From positions 41,459,528-41,523,527 of the forward strand of contig CM042012.1 in NCBI GenBank assembly GCA_023525715.1: a stretch of DNA of 64,000 bases, read 5' to 3'. The position numbers were made by a program, and so were the translations under genes. Of this stretch, positions 50,897 through 63,900 are shown piece by piece; position 1 is the stretch's first letter; each line of letters opens with the position of its first letter. The notes under the pieces are model-generated. The model saw only the letters and a list, made by a program, of their open reading frames with translations, had not been told where the DNA came from and searched no databases. This DNA is from Cichorium intybus. Lineage: Eukaryota > Streptophyta > Magnoliopsida > Asterales > Asteraceae.

Positions 50897-53800
50897 ATGC
50901 GAACTAGAAGTGGCCAAGGATCGTATGCGGAAAATACAGGTCCTAATCCAAGGCCTCCTATTCCTCCTCGACCGCCCCAAGCTGTTGATGATGGCAATTC
51001 TAGGGGTGTTGTTGATCCACCTCCATTGACATTGGAGGCAATTCAGAAATTATTGCATGACTCGCAAGCATAAACAAGACAAGAAATGACTCGTCTTTTG
51101 GATGGACGACTAGGTGAAAAGTCTAAATCGCAAAATGAAGATAGTGTGAAAAGTGTAGCTCCGGAGGGTACCAACCCAACTCAGATCTCTTCTCAGGGAG
51201 ATTCTTCTTCCAAATCACAGCCACAATTCAAGACTAAAGGAGTGTGTACTTTCAAGGACTTTATGTCTTGTCGACCTAAGGAGTTCAACGGGGAGATGGA
51301 CCCGAAAATAACCATACGGTGGGTGACTGAAATGGAGCAGGTTCTTCGCATCTGCCGTTGTGAAGAGGATATGAAGGTAGGATTCGCTACTCAAATGTTA
51401 AAGGAAGAAGCCCTTAATTGGTGGAATACTCTTCGCCGGACCAAGGGAAGTGAGATTGTGGATGCATTTTCTTAGGAGGAGTTTGTTAAGCGACTGAAAG
51501 GCAAGTTTTGCTCAGCCAGGCACTGGGAGAATTTAGTCAATGAATTCTTCGCTCTCACGAAAGAAAAGCAGTCAGTTGATGAGTACACCAAGAAGTTCTG
51601 TGAGATGTTACCTTTTCTGGAGGATACATTACCTACTGAAGCTGGGAGAATAAACCGATATGTCAATGGGTTACCGGGGGACTACTCATTGGAAGTTGGT
51701 AAAGCTACTACTCTTGATGAGGCCATTGAATCTGCAGCTAGAGTTGAAAGTATGATAGAGAAGAAGACTAAGGAACGACAAGCTTTTGGGGAGAAACGAA
51801 AGTCTTCAGGAATCTCTGGAGGAAGTAAGAAGAGTCGCTTTTCATCAGGATTTTCTAAGAAAAGTGAAGTCAAAGAATGTAAGAAATGTGGAAGAATGCA
51901 TGGTGGTGAATGCAAGAAGGGTACTAGTGGGTGCTACAAATATGGTCTTCCGGGCCACCAAGCCAAGGATTGCAAGGTGAAGGATATTAGCGAAGTGGAG
52001 TGTTACAATTGCCACGAAAAAGGCCATTACAATTCCAATTGCCCAAAGAAGAAGAATGAGACGCTAGCTTCTACAGCAAGTAATAGAAAGACAGAGTCGG
52101 CAAAGACTAAAGGGAGAGCTTTTCAGATGACTCTCGAAGAAGCCAAGGAGGATCAGGATGTGGTAGCAGGTACACTTATTGTAAACTCACAACCTGCTTA
52201 TGTTCTTTTTGATTCTGGAGCACATTTTTCCTTTGTGTCCCATGAATTTAGTAAGTGTCTAAACCTACCAATGAAACCCTTAGATGATACCTGTATCATA
52301 GAAGTTGCAAATGGAGAACTAGTTACGGTACGCCATGTGTATGAGAAGTGTCCGATTGAGATTAATGGGCAAATTTTAAAAGCTAATCTGCTGCCTATCG
52401 GGATCAAGGGCTTTGATATTATTATTGGGATGGATTGGCTCGGAGCTCATAATGCTAAGATTCTTTGTGGGAAACGAATAGTATCGATCAAATTGCCTGA
52501 TGGTAGCAAAGCTTACATGTATGGGGAACGACGGAAGAATATGCAAAGTCTTATCTCTGCTATTAAAGCTCGTAAGTGCATCCATAAAGGGTGTGAATCA
52601 TTTATCGCTTATGTGATGAATGGGAAGAAAGAGAAGCAGAAGATGGAAGATATACAAGTGGTCAATGAATTCCCTGAAGTGTTTCCTGATGACCTACCTG
52701 GGTTACCACCCATTAGGCAAGTCGAGTTTCGCATTGACCTTGTCCCGGGAGCAAGTCCCATTGCTCGTGCGCCGTACCGTCTTGCTCCTACAGAGATGAG
52801 AGAACTTATGTCTCAGTTGCAAGAACTTCTTGACAAAGGGTTCATCCGTCCCAGCTCTTCTCCTTGGGGAGCTCCAGTGTTGTTTGTCAAGAAGAAGGAC
52901 GGTACTATGCGTATGTGTATAGATTATCGTGAGCTTAATAAAGTGACAATCAATAATCGATATCCTTTACCGCGAATTGATGATTTGTTCGACCAGTTGC
53001 AAGGAGCTACTTATTTTTCTAAAATAGACCTTCGTTCTGGATATCATCAAGTACGGGTGAAAGATGAAGACGTTTGCAAGACTGCTTTCCGAACTCGTTA
53101 TGGTCACTATGAATTTTAAGTGATGCCATTCGGCCTCACTAATGCCCCAGCTGTGTTCATGGATCTTATGAATAGGGTCTGCAAACCTTTTCTTGACAAA
53201 TTCGTTATCGTTTTCATTGATGACATTCTGGTCTACTCGAAAAGTGAAGCGGAGCATGAAGTGCATTTACGTGAGGTCTTGAGTACTCTGAAGAATGAGC
53301 AGTCATACGCAAAGTTGTCAAAGTGCGACTTTTGGTTGCGGGAAGTTCAATTTCTAGGTCATGTTGTTTCGGCTGAAGGTATTAAAGTTGACCCAGCAAA
53401 GATAGAAGCGGTGATGAAGTGGGGACCACCGAAAACACCTACAAAAGTTAGGAGTTTTCTTGGATTAGCCGGTTATTACAAACGGTTTATTCAAGATTTT
53501 TCTAAAATAGCAGTGCCACTGACTCAGCTAACACGGAAAGAAGTGAAGTTTGTTTGGGGAGAAAAGCAGCAAGAAGCTTTTGAGATACTGAAAAAGAAGT
53601 TATGTGAAGCCCCAGTATTATCTTTACCAGAAGGCACAGAAGATTTTGTAGTGTACAGCGATGCATCTAATAAAGGTCTCGGTTGTGTACTCATGCAACG
53701 AGGCAAAGTCATTGTGCAAAGTCATTGCTTATGCTTCTAGACAGTTAAAGGATGCAGAGACACGTTATACTACTCATGATTTGGAGTTAGCTGCAATTGT

Positions 53801-55510
53801 ATTTGCATTGAAGATTTGGAGACATTATCTGTATGGGACGAAATGCAAGATATATACAGATCACAAGAGTCTACGATATCTTTTCACCCAAAAAGAATTG
53901 AATTTGAGACAGACACGATGGATTGAGCTCGTGAATGATTATGATTGTGAGATAATATACCATGAAGGAAAAGCTAATGTAGTGGCCGATGCCCTAAGCC
54001 GAAAGATCCGTGAAAAAGTTGTCAAAGGGAGGTCTATGAGAATTGAAGTAGTTTCAACTTTGATTCAAAAGATCAAAGAAGCTCAAGATGGTGCTTTAAT
54101 GAAAGATAATATTCAGAAAGAGAAGCTTGGGAAAAAGGTGGTGTTTGAAACAAATACACAAGGGCTGCGTACTTTTAAAGGACGCATCTGGGTCCCAAAA
54201 TTTGGAGCAACTAGGAAGATAGTCTTGGATGATTCACATAAATCCAAGTACTCTATACATCTTGGAAGTACGAAAACATATCAAGATTTGAAACAGCATT
54301 ACTGGTGGCCAGGGATGAAAAAGAGAATAGCAAACTACATATCACACTGTGAGACTTGTGCACAAGTAAAAGCAGAACATCAAGTACTATATGGAAATGC
54401 GCAGTCATTACAGATACCAGCAGGAAAGTGGGAAGAAGTGACCATGGATTTTGTCATGGGACTGCCGAGAACGCGAAGAGGACATGATAGTATATGGGTC
54501 ATTGTTGATAGACTGACCAAAAGCGCCCTATTTCTCGCGATCAAAGAAACTACACCACTGAGAACACTAGCTCAGTTGTATATTGAGGAAGTGATCAGAC
54601 TCCATGGAGCACCACTGTCTATAGTATCAGATAGAGATCCTCGATTCACGTCGAACTTTTGGGATTCTCTACAAGAAAGGATGGGAACTCGAATCAAGAT
54701 GAGTACAGCCTATCATCCTCAAACGGATGGACAAAGTGAACGTACTATCCAAACATTGGAGGATATGTTGAGATCGTGTGCCATTGATTTTGGAGGTAAT
54801 TGGGATGATCATTTACCATTGGTAGAATTCTCGTATAACAACAGTTATCACTCAAGCATCAAGATGCCGCCTTTTGAAGCTTTATACGGTAGGAAGTGTA
54901 GAACACCAGTGTGTTGGTTAGAAGCTGGAGAAACAAAACTCACTGGCCAGAAATTGTAAGAATGACGAATGAAAAGATTGGAGTGATTCAGACCAACATG
55001 AAAGCCGCGCAAGATCGCCAAAGAAGCTACTCAAACTTGAAGAAAAGACCATATGATCTAAAAGAAGGAGATTTGGTGATGATAAAAGTATCGCCTTGGA
55101 AGGGGATGATAAGATTTGGCAAGAGAGGGAAGTTGAGTCCAAGATATATTGGACCCTTCAAAATTTTGAAAAGAGTTGGTTTGCAAGCATTCAAACTGGA
55201 ACTGCCACAAGAACTCAAAGGAATACATGATACATTTCATGTATGTTATCTCAAGAAGTACTTTGGGAAGAAAGAGTTAACCATTCCTTTAGAAGAATTA
55301 AGGGTGGAAACACCCAACAGACTAGTTGAAGAGCCAGAAGCGATGCTAGAAGTGAAAACCAAGAAGCTAAGGAACAAAGAAATTGATCTAGTGTTGGTCA
55401 AGTGGAAACACTCATTGGGCTCGGAGTTGACTTGGGAAACTTTGGAAAGCATGAAGAAAAGATACCCTAATTTTACAGATTTTGAAGCGATTCCGAGGAC
55501 GGAATCCTAA
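50897..55510 (+). pseudogene. Tekay gag-pol polyprotein with stops and two frameshifts
   Basis: Domains in order: gag (start MRTRSGQG; capsid-like region 51240-51720); zinc knuckles near 51880-52050, of which [14 protein letters not shown] is complete while the one before has Tyr for the second Cys ([14 protein letters not shown]); protease ([10 protein letters not shown] near 52208); reverse transcriptase ([13 protein letters not shown], and FIDDILVYS near 53213); RNase H ([12 protein letters not shown] near 53658, and DHKSLRYLF); integrase (H-H-C-C with [22 protein letters not shown] and HPQTDGQSE); and a C-terminal chromodomain (LVLVKWKHSLGSELTWET). Breaks are TAA 51071-51073, TAG 51473-51475, TAA 53117-53119, a frameshift caused by a 13-bp tandem duplication at 53703-53728, and a second shift near 54950 that returns to the first frame. 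Not functional as it stands. Confidence 0.93.
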
Positions 55511-55525
55511 TTAGGGGGAGGTAGT

Positions 55526-57971
55526 TAAAACGACCCAAATTAATAACTTAAATATGTAAAATAAGGTGTGTGATATTATGTTTGGAACAAATGGCAAATT
55601 AGTCTTTTGTCATATTTTGGACCTTGGTGAAAAATAATTTTTTTTGTGGGGAAATTATGTAAGAAAAAGGGACTTCATGTAAAAAAAATTAGATTATGGT
55701 GTCAACAATTCAAGAATTGGAACTTGAGGGGTGAAATTGAAAATTTAGAACTATAAATAGGAGAAAAATCTCCCATAGTTCCCAGAAGATGTGGAGAGTT
55801 CTGGAGATTTCTTGAGAGCATAACTTTTGGAGGTTCACGAGAAATTGAAGCGGTGATTGGAGCAGGAATTGAAGAATCAAGCTTGAAGATTGTGACTTCC
55901 AAGTCATCTAAGGTGAGAATTTCACCTTTGTAAGCTAGTTAAATCATTTTGAGTTATTTTGAATGGGTGAAAACGAAATTCAGAAGTTGTGGGAGGTTTG
56001 TTTTAAGTTTCTAACCATTGAATCATATTCTAAACATCATTGGAACTCAATTACACCTTTGGAAACAATTAGAAGCAAAAGGAATTGAGAATTTTGTTCA
56101 AGAACCCTAGAATTCGGGTTTGTGAAGATTTATTTGATTCTAGTGTTTATAGGGTAATAAGTGTTATATAGGAGGCTTAGTAGAGTGGCTTAGTAATACT
56201 CTAAATATCATGTTTTAACCTTCAATTGAATTGGGTTTGAGCTAGAACCAAGCAGATCAACGATTAAAAATGTGCAGGAAAATGGTAATTGGAAGGGTGG
56301 AATGGAATTGGTGATTCCATGAATGAAACCTATAGAAATGGATAATGAGAGTCATGAATTAGTAATTAATGAAGTATGTTTTGGGTTTTAAAACCCCTAA
56401 TTTATCTCCCCTTGATCATATAAAGATATATATAAAAGATAGAAAAAAATGGACCCTTGTATTAGAATTTATGGCACATGAGCTTTCTTAGAGCTCTTGT
56501 GACATCATGTGGTCTTAACCATTAAGTCATGAACTAAATAAGACTTAATGGGATTAAAAATATGTTCTTAACATGTTAGAAGGTTAATAGAACCTATTGG
56601 CAAAGTTTCGTTAAGTTTGGATACAAACTGAATCCAGAAATGGACTAAAACTGCAAAAAGCGAACAAAAACTGGAAGCTGAAAATGGGACTGCAGGATTC
56701 TACACGACACGTGTGAATCTGGCACGACCCCGTGTGAAATGAGGCAGTAGCTTGGACATCTTGGAAGCCTTACACGACCCCGTGTGAATCCTACACGACC
56801 CGTGTGACCCGAATTCATGCAATTCACTCCCGTTATGACCCATATTAGTATAATAAAGATTCTAATGAGTTATAGAGTCATAGAATGAATGTTAATGTAT
56901 GATATATTAAATATAGGTGCAAGTCAAGTGATTGAGCATCATCGAAAGGGTAAAGAACCAAGGAACGTCTAATCAAAATTTCAAGATCTATAAGGTGAGT
57001 ACATGTAGTATTTTTACCCATTTTTGGGATACATGGCAAGTAAGTATTTTCAGATTTCATATAATATTTTTATGTGTGAAAATATACGCAAGAATGAGAT
57101 TTTCTAGCTTATTTGGAAAGTAAACTGCTATATGTGAAAGTTGAGTTTTGATTACAAACCATATACGTATGATTTTGGCAATAGCCTAGATTATGATAAA
57201 AGCATGTTTAAGTCAAAGGTTTGACATTTAGCCATTATGTGTACAAGTAATGTTTAAGTATGCAGAAAGTATTTTATATATGACTGGTATTTGTAGCTAG
57301 CAATGTTAGTAAGGGAACTATGTTCCACCTACCCGGGTTAGGTAAGGAGTCTACTGGGGAAAAGTCCCTTCGCGAAGTAGACTGCCTAAGCAACTTCTAC
57401 TGTGAGGATTGATCCGTTCTTTCTAGCTGTAGAGACTTGGGGTATCACTTATAGTGATTAAAGCCCTAAGTATAAAAATCCAGCAAGTTTATAAAACCAG
57501 TCAAAGAAAGTATGGAAGAAGCTATTTTTGCAAAGTATGATATAAAATGATTTTGAAAAGTAAAAAGGTATAGTATGTTTATACTATAAAGTTTTGGCAA
57601 TGGTTTATGTTATAAATTTTTATAAAAGATCGGAAAAGAAATTTAATGTTTGAGTCTAAAACTCATGTAACTCACGAGACATTTTTGTCTTACGTATTCT
57701 ATTTTTATGCCATGTATTCCAGGTTCTGGTACGAAGATGTGAGATAGTTTGAAGTTGTAAAATAAGTCCTAGAGTGTGGAAGAGTGGAGCTGGATACAGC
57801 TATCATGTATTGGTATTGATTAAATCCTTTCTCTTAAACTTATGGTTGTTTGATATGTATTTGTAACACCCCTTGTTGTATTTAAGCAAATACAATGGTT
57901 TTTGTTAAACCGTATTTTGTAAAATATGCTTTTATGTAATATAAATGGTTTGTAAAAGTTGGGGCGTTACA
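55526..57971 (+). repeat. 3' LTR of the Tekay-type element
   Basis: 2446 bp. Its first two bases are TA where the 5' LTR has TG. It ends GGGGCGTTACA. Confidence 0.92.
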
Positions 57972-57976
57972 GGACG

Positions 57977-60900
57977 TGTACACACTTGAGCATACATAAG
58001 ACTCCCAACAACTGAAGCATAAGGAATCTTTTGCATCTCTCTAACCTCAAGGTCATTTTTAGGGCACTGGTCGAGACTAAATTTGTCTGCTTTCGAAACA
58101 GGGGTGTCACCTGGTTTACAGTTTTGCATGCCAAATCTTTCATGGATCTTTTCAATGTAGCCTTTTTGTGATAATCCAAGGAATCCACGAGATCTATCTC
58201 GTTGAATCTGGATTCCTAGTACAAAAGAGGCTTCCCTAAGATCTTTCATTTCAAAATGTTTTGAAAGAAATCTCTTGGTTTCATGTAAAAGCCCTAAATC
58301 ATTGGTGGCAAGCAAGATGTCATCAACATATAAAACCAGAAATATATGTTTGATCCCACTGAACTTGTGATATACACAGTCATCTACCACGTTTGCCTCA
58401 AAACCAAATGAAACAATGATTTGATGAAACTTATGGTACCACTGGCGGGATGCTTGCTTGAGTCCATAGATTGATTTATTTAATTTGCAAACCATATTCT
58501 TTGAATCTTTAGAGACAAAGTTTTCTGGTTGCACCATATATATAGATTCCTCAATGTCACCATTGAGAAATGTTGTTTTAACATCCATATGATGTAACTC
58601 AAGATTATAATGTGCAACTAGTGCCATGATCAACCTAAAAGAGTCTTTCGATGAAACTGGAGAAAAAGTCTCTTTAAAGTCAATTCCTTCCTTTTGAGTA
58701 AAGCCTTTAGCTACCAGACGCGCTTTATGTCTTTCCACATTGCCCTTTGAATCCCTTTTGGTTTTAAAAATCCATTTACAACCAATAGGTTTCGAACCTT
58801 CAGGTAATGGTACAAGATCCCAAACTTTATTGTCTTGCATAGACTTATACTCTTCGTTCATGGCATCAATCCGCTTTTGAGAATTAGAACTTTGCATGGC
58901 CTGAGAGAAGTTGATTGGATCATTTTCAGTCATTCCATCTTGTTCTTCATTTTCTTGGAGATATACATAAAAATCAGAAGGGATTGCATTTCTCCTTTCT
59001 CTAGTGGATCTCCTAAGTTGAGGTTGTTGAGGTTGTTCATTATGAATAGGAGGCTGAACAACATTGTCTTGTTGAGGTTCCTGAATTACTTCTTCATCAT
59101 TAGGCACAAAAAGATGTATGCAATCAGAAGAAACAATAGGAATCGGGATTGATTCCTCCTTAAAGACAATGTTTCTAACCATATTTCTCCCCCCAAACTC
59201 AACATCCTCAAAGAACGTTGCAGTTCCCGTTTCAAAAATTGATTTTGTTGCGGGATCATAAAACTTATAGCCCATGGATCGTTCAGAATAACCAACAAAG
59301 TAGCTGCTAACAGTTTTGGAGTCCAATTTCTTTTCATTTGGCTTGTAAGGCCTAGCCTCAGCTGGACATCCCCATATACGTAAATGCTTTAAACTAGGCT
59401 TTTTACCAGTCCAAAGCTCATATAGAGTTTTATCAGCTGGTTTAGTTGGTACTCTATTGAGAATGTAAGCTGCAGTCTTAAGTGCTTCACCCCAGAGTGA
59501 CACTCTGGTAAGGTAGAGTGACTTATCATACTCCTCACCATATCCTTAAGAGTCCTGTTGCGTCTTTCAGATACACCATTCATGCTAGGTGAACCCGGCA
59601 TATTGTATTGTGGGACGATTTCACATTCCTCTAGGAATTTGGCAAAAGGTCCTGGACGTTGTTCACCTGAACCGTCATTTCTACCATAGTAATCACCACC
59701 ACGGTCAGATCTGACACATTTAATCTTTTTATCGAGTTGATTCTCAACTTCCAATTTAAAAGATTTGAACACGTCCAGTGACTGAGATTTTTCATGAATA
59801 AGATATAGATACCCATAACGTGAGTAATCGTCTATGAATGATATAAAATATTGATGACCATTCCAAGAAGCCGAAGGGAATGGTCCACAAATATCAGTAT
59901 GTATCAATTCTATGACATCTGTAGACCTGTTGGCATCTAATCTTTTAGTTTTCGTCTGTTTTCCCTTGATACATTCAACACAAATGTTAAAATCTGTGAA
60001 ATCAAGGTTACTCAACACACCATCTGACACAAGCCTATCAATTCTTGGTTTTGATATGTGACCTAGACGTTTTTGCCACAACGTTGCTGAATTTTCATTA
60101 TTTAATTTTCGTTTAGTACCACGTGAATCCACATGCAAGGTTTCATTGTATGAAGTAACAATATTAAGCATATATAACTTATCACAAAACGTTAAAGAAC
60201 CAGTGCCTATAATATTTGAATTTAAAGGCAACTTGAATTCGCCATTTCCAAAAGAACAATAATAACCAGACATATCCAATTTAGAAACAGAAACCAAATT
60301 TTGTCTAAAAGACGGTGCAATACAAGTGTCTTGAAAATCCAAATAAAAACCAGATTCTAATAATAAACGAAATGTGCCGACTGCTTTAACTTCAACCTGC
60401 TTTCCGTCACCCACATAGATGTATCTTTCAGCATCACTTGGTTTTCGGTAGCTCAGGCAACCCTGCATAGAAGTACTTACGTGAGTAGTAGCACCAGAAT
60501 CTATCCACCAAGTATTTCTAGGTACAAAAACTAAATTAATTTCAGAACAGACCAAAGCACGAATCATACCTTTCTTAACGCGCCAAGCATGGTATTTCGG
60601 ACAATCCGGCTTTATATGACCAGGTTCTTCACAAAAGAAGCATTTTGCAGGCCCCGAATGTTGTTTCTTTTTGTCATTTCCCAAGTGCTGTTTCTTTTGT
60701 CCTGGTCCCTTAGTAGCAGCTTCTTTCCTCTTTCTTTTGCCCTTATCTTTAGAGGTACTTGCCAAATGAGCACTTTCAGTAATTTCTTGCTTCATCCTTT
60801 CTTCTTCTTGCACACAAAAAGAAATGAGCTCATTAAGAGTCCATTTGTCCCTTTGGCAGTTGTAACTGACCTTGAATTGATTAAATTGTGCAGGAAGAGA

Positions 60901-61404
60901 AATCAACACCAAATGCACTAGAAAATCATCTGAAATTTCCAGCTTTAGTGCCTTGAGTTTTGAAGCAAGATGAGACATCTCCATGATGTACTCCCTGATG
61001 TTTCCTTTGCCTTTATACCTCATTGAAATCATCTTTTGCAAAAATGTACTTGTTTCAGCCTTATCATTTTTAGCAAAACGTTGTTCAATTTCAGCAAGAA
61101 ACTTTTTAGCTGTAATAGCTTGCTTATTTGTGCCTCTAAAGGCTTCTGAAACGCCGCGCTTGATGATCATCAGACTCATGCGGTTTGAGCGATCCCATTT
61201 TTATTGGTTCCTCCTATCATCAGAAGTACTTGCAAGAGTGATGATGGGTTGCTCTATCCGAAGTGCAAGGTCGAGATCCATGCAGCCGAGAACTAATATA
61301 ATGTTCTCTTTCGATTCCTTAAAGTTAGTCTCGTTCAGTACAGGAATGTGATTCATGTTGGAAGATATTATTCCACAATTCATATTTGCTGTATTTGAGA
61401 ACAA
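57977..61404 (-). pseudogene. Copia gag-pol, 5' part (gag to reverse transcriptase)
   Basis: Reads leftwards from ATG 61404. Gag has MNHIPVLNETNFKE, then an in-frame TAA at 61201-61203, then the UBN2-type gag (61179 onward) and zinc knuckle CFFCEEPGHIKPDC (near 60640). Protease: WWIDSGATTHVST (near 60500). Pre-integrase: LWQKRLGHISKPRIDRL. Integrase: HTDICGPF, VRSDRGGDY and SMNGVSERRNRTLKDM. A frameshift near 59515 moves the frame into the integrase end and reverse transcriptase (ELHHMDVKTTFLNGD, LYVDDILLATND). The frame is cut at 57977 by the Tekay insertion inside the block MYAQVCTRP, which resumes at 48124. Copia order (integrase before RT) is clear. Confidence 0.92.
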
Positions 61405-62743
61405 AAAACATTTAAATTAGTTTGATGTTCATTACATCATAAATTATAATCAATAAATTCAGTTTATGACAACATCACAATATATCAACACAACATTAAT
61501 ATCAAGTCTTTGGACAGTAATATTAACTTGCACCAGAGATATTGTTTAAGTGATAAAATATTAACAATAATTATGTCAATCAATAAGTCCATCTTTGGAT
61601 AGATTTATTAATCACATAAAACCGAATAATTGTTCAAATGTTTACCACCAAATATGTGTTTATCCGACAAAATATTAACCTACCTTTGGGTCGATTAATA
61701 TCCGCATTAATAAACACATAAACCGCAATATTTAAATTCTTGATAAATTAATTTACACAAAAAAGATCACTTTGGTGATATATTGTGAAAATTAATCTAC
61801 TGTGAAGATAAATTTGTCATAACTAAAATTATTGACAAAACCCAAAAGATAACTGCATTTATAGCTAAATTAATTAAAGTGACAGAAGTAACCGTTAAAC
61901 ACGGTTGCATCAATTAACTAACGTAAATAAAGCATATCACAACTTAAAAAAATATTAGAGCCCTATAATAAATAGACGTGTTACATTACGGTCCAAGCAC
62001 AACATCGTAATTAGTCAAACTCTATTTGACATTAGCTTCATGCATTCAAAAAAAACGGGTGGTTATGGCTTACAAATTAAGATCAAAACTATGCTCGTTA
62101 ATATTGATAACCGAACGTGTATAACACGAAAAAAAAAAAAAACTAAACATGTATATAGACAAATAATAATTACATGGGATAAATAATGGTAAACGGCAAG
62201 TACAAAGAACTTTTTCTAACTTGTCTACATCAGAAGACAGGAAGCAGATTGTGGTCAATAAGCAACCTCTGTAAAGTCATGTTGGTTACTACTTTTTTTT
62301 TAGTAATAAAAACAAAATCAAATATTAAGAAGTCAGGAAAAGTCCAAGATTTTAGTACAATCTCTCGCATGGGTCAAGCAAGAAAACGCCGGCAAGAACA
62401 AGATTTTAGTATTTTAAATTTCGAAAATCACGACATGTCTCTTTCAAACTTACAATCTTCATCTCTTAAGCAAGGCACAGTAAATATAATAAAAGAAAAC
62501 AAAGTAAAAAAAAAACTTGCAATAGACGTGATATATCCTTTCAACATTTATCTCAAAATGAATATTGGAGCCACAACACAAAGACGTTTACCAAGGAAAT
62601 AAAAGAAAACTCATCTATCGAAATTCACACTTATGCACATAAAGACAACAAGAAAATGCAAGCAAAGAAGCAGAACGAAGATTCAAAACAGGTACGTTTC
62701 TTTCTAAACGAATAAAAAAAATTCTATTAACAGATTCAAGATA
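61405..62743 (-). other. 5' leader of the copia element
   Basis: 1.3 kb between the primer site and the gag ATG, unusually long and AT-rich. A 138-codon open stretch on the opposite strand (62186-62602) shows no recognisable domain. Confidence 0.5.
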
Positions 62744-62755
62744 GCTCTGATACCA
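62744..62755 (-). promoter_or_regulatory. Primer binding site of the copia element
   Basis: Minus strand TGGTATCAGAGC, two bases from the LTR end. Confidence 0.92.
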
Positions 62756-62757
62756 AT

Positions 62758-63210
62758 TGTTAATTTTAGTTTCATAATCAAAACACAAAATCGCGGAAGC
62801 CTACACAAAGATCAAGAGCTTGAATCTGATAAGAGAAATAAACAATGGAAAAGAGAATGTGTACCTGCTTCCATTGAAACTTTTGGATCTGGTGAGTGAG
62901 ATTGGTTTTCCAGTTGATCTCAAGATTATCTCTCAAATCCCTCTACAAAGCCTCACGAATTTGCAGTGGGTATTTCGTGTTCTTAAAGATGCTCCTCATC
63001 ATGTGTATATATAGATGGAGATATACCCTAATATGAGAGATGGAAGGGATCTGGAGGATCTTGAGTCAAACCGGGAACTCAATCCACTATGGCAAGTGTA
63101 TATAATTATAAAATCGGTCCATCAACAATTTTGTATTATTGCCATAATAATCTGAATCTAATGATAACAATATATTGCATTTTATGAAGTGGTCCCAGGA
63201 TTATCTTACA
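62758..63210 (-). repeat. 5' LTR of the copia element
   Basis: 453 bp, minus strand TGTAAGATAATCC...TTAACA. Only a handful of differences from 46644-47096. Confidence 0.92.
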
Positions 63211-63370
63211 CCGTCCCCATTCAAAAAAGGGTTGATCTTGTGTCTTGTTTAACCTCTTTATTACGGATACTCTCCAATGATCCGTTTGTATTAAAAATAT
63301 TTTGATATCTTTGTTGAACGTGCCATTTTAATACGATGTTCAAAGTCAATATATCAAGATCTTAAGCTAT
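63211..63370. repeat. Repeat unit RU, copy B, fifth part
   Basis: Matches 24392-24545 and ends the detectable homology. Confidence 0.8.
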
Positions 63371-63467
63371 CGTAACTATATCTTGGTTTACCCCCACGAG
63401 GGAATAATTTTGCATCAAATCCATTAAACAAGTATTTTAATTTTTCTCATGTCATTGTTTGCCTTGT

Positions 63468-63527
63468 CATGTTTAAACGGAGAACCATCTACAAACACAT
63501 GTTTAAACGGAGAACCATCTACAAACA
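63468..63527. repeat. 30-bp direct repeat, two units
   Basis: CATGTTTAAACGGAGAACCA plus TCTACAAACA at 63468 and 63498, an exact duplication. Confidence 0.95.
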
Positions 63528-63900
63528 GTAAGAACTTGTGCTGGGAAGGGTCCTTTCATGAAAGCACCATCTAATCTTATAAGATCTCTTAACCCAACTT
63601 TAAACCCTTTCTTCAGTGCCCTTAAGCATACATAAACTCTCTTAAATTGCCTTGTTTATAAACTAATATTAGGCTCACTAACTACTTCAAACCTCACAGT
63701 TGTACCCTCATTTGTTTATTGTAATTCCAATAGATAATCCATCAACACCTCATATTGCTTCGTGTACTCACCAATTACCTGATTTGTAGCTATTGCTTTT
63801 GCCCTTTGCACTTTGTAGATCGACACACAAGCTGAAATTTTTTTTGAACTTAGTCCTAAATGCTTCGAAGTGGAACTGTAAGGTAAGACTCAACTTGATC
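63528..63900 (-). pseudogene. Mutator-like (MuDR-type) transposase fragment
   Basis: On the minus strand the translation reads through QVIGEYTKQYEVLMDYLLEL, then a stop, VRFEVVSEPNISL, another stop, and FKRVYVCLRALKKGFKVGLR followed by LDGAFMKGPFPAQVL. This is the start of the MULE transposase catalytic domain (in relatives ...FYVCF.A.K.GF..GCR..IGLDG.FLKG), where the Asp of LDG is the first catalytic residue. Two stops and the 30-bp duplication directly downstream show that it is dead. The rest of the transposase is not in the window. Nothing ties it to the 30326-39128 element. Confidence 0.75.

Larger units (their letters stand above)
48125..57971 (+). mobile_element. Tekay-type chromovirus (Ty3/gypsy) nested in the copia element
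   Basis: 9847 bp with 2.4-kb LTRs (48125-50520 and 55526-57971), primer site TGGTATCAGAGCC at 50524-50536, and purine tract TTAGGGGGAGG at 55511-55521. Perfect 5-bp target duplications GGACG lie at 48120-48124 and 57972-57976. Long LTRs, gag start, pol order and chromodomain fit the Tekay (Del) clade. The LTRs are very similar apart from two indels (about 37 bp near 55785-55830 and 13 bp near 56182), so insertion was recent. Confidence 0.94.
46644..63210 (-). mobile_element. Ty1/copia element split by a nested Tekay element
   Basis: LTRs are 46644-47096 and 62758-63210 (453 bp each). On the minus strand the primer site TGGTATCAGAGC (62744-62755) follows the right LTR, and purine tract CCAGTGGGAGAT precedes the left one. 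Flanks CCGTA and CCGTC look like a 5-bp target duplication with one change. Without the Tekay insertion (48125-57971 plus one 5-bp duplication) the element is about 6.7 kb. Gag-pol is damaged by a stop, a frameshift and the insertion. Confidence 0.92.

Noticed and set aside
62186..62602. 138-codon frame in the copia leader
   Set aside because: Antisense to the element, low complexity, no domain. It was left as part of the leader.
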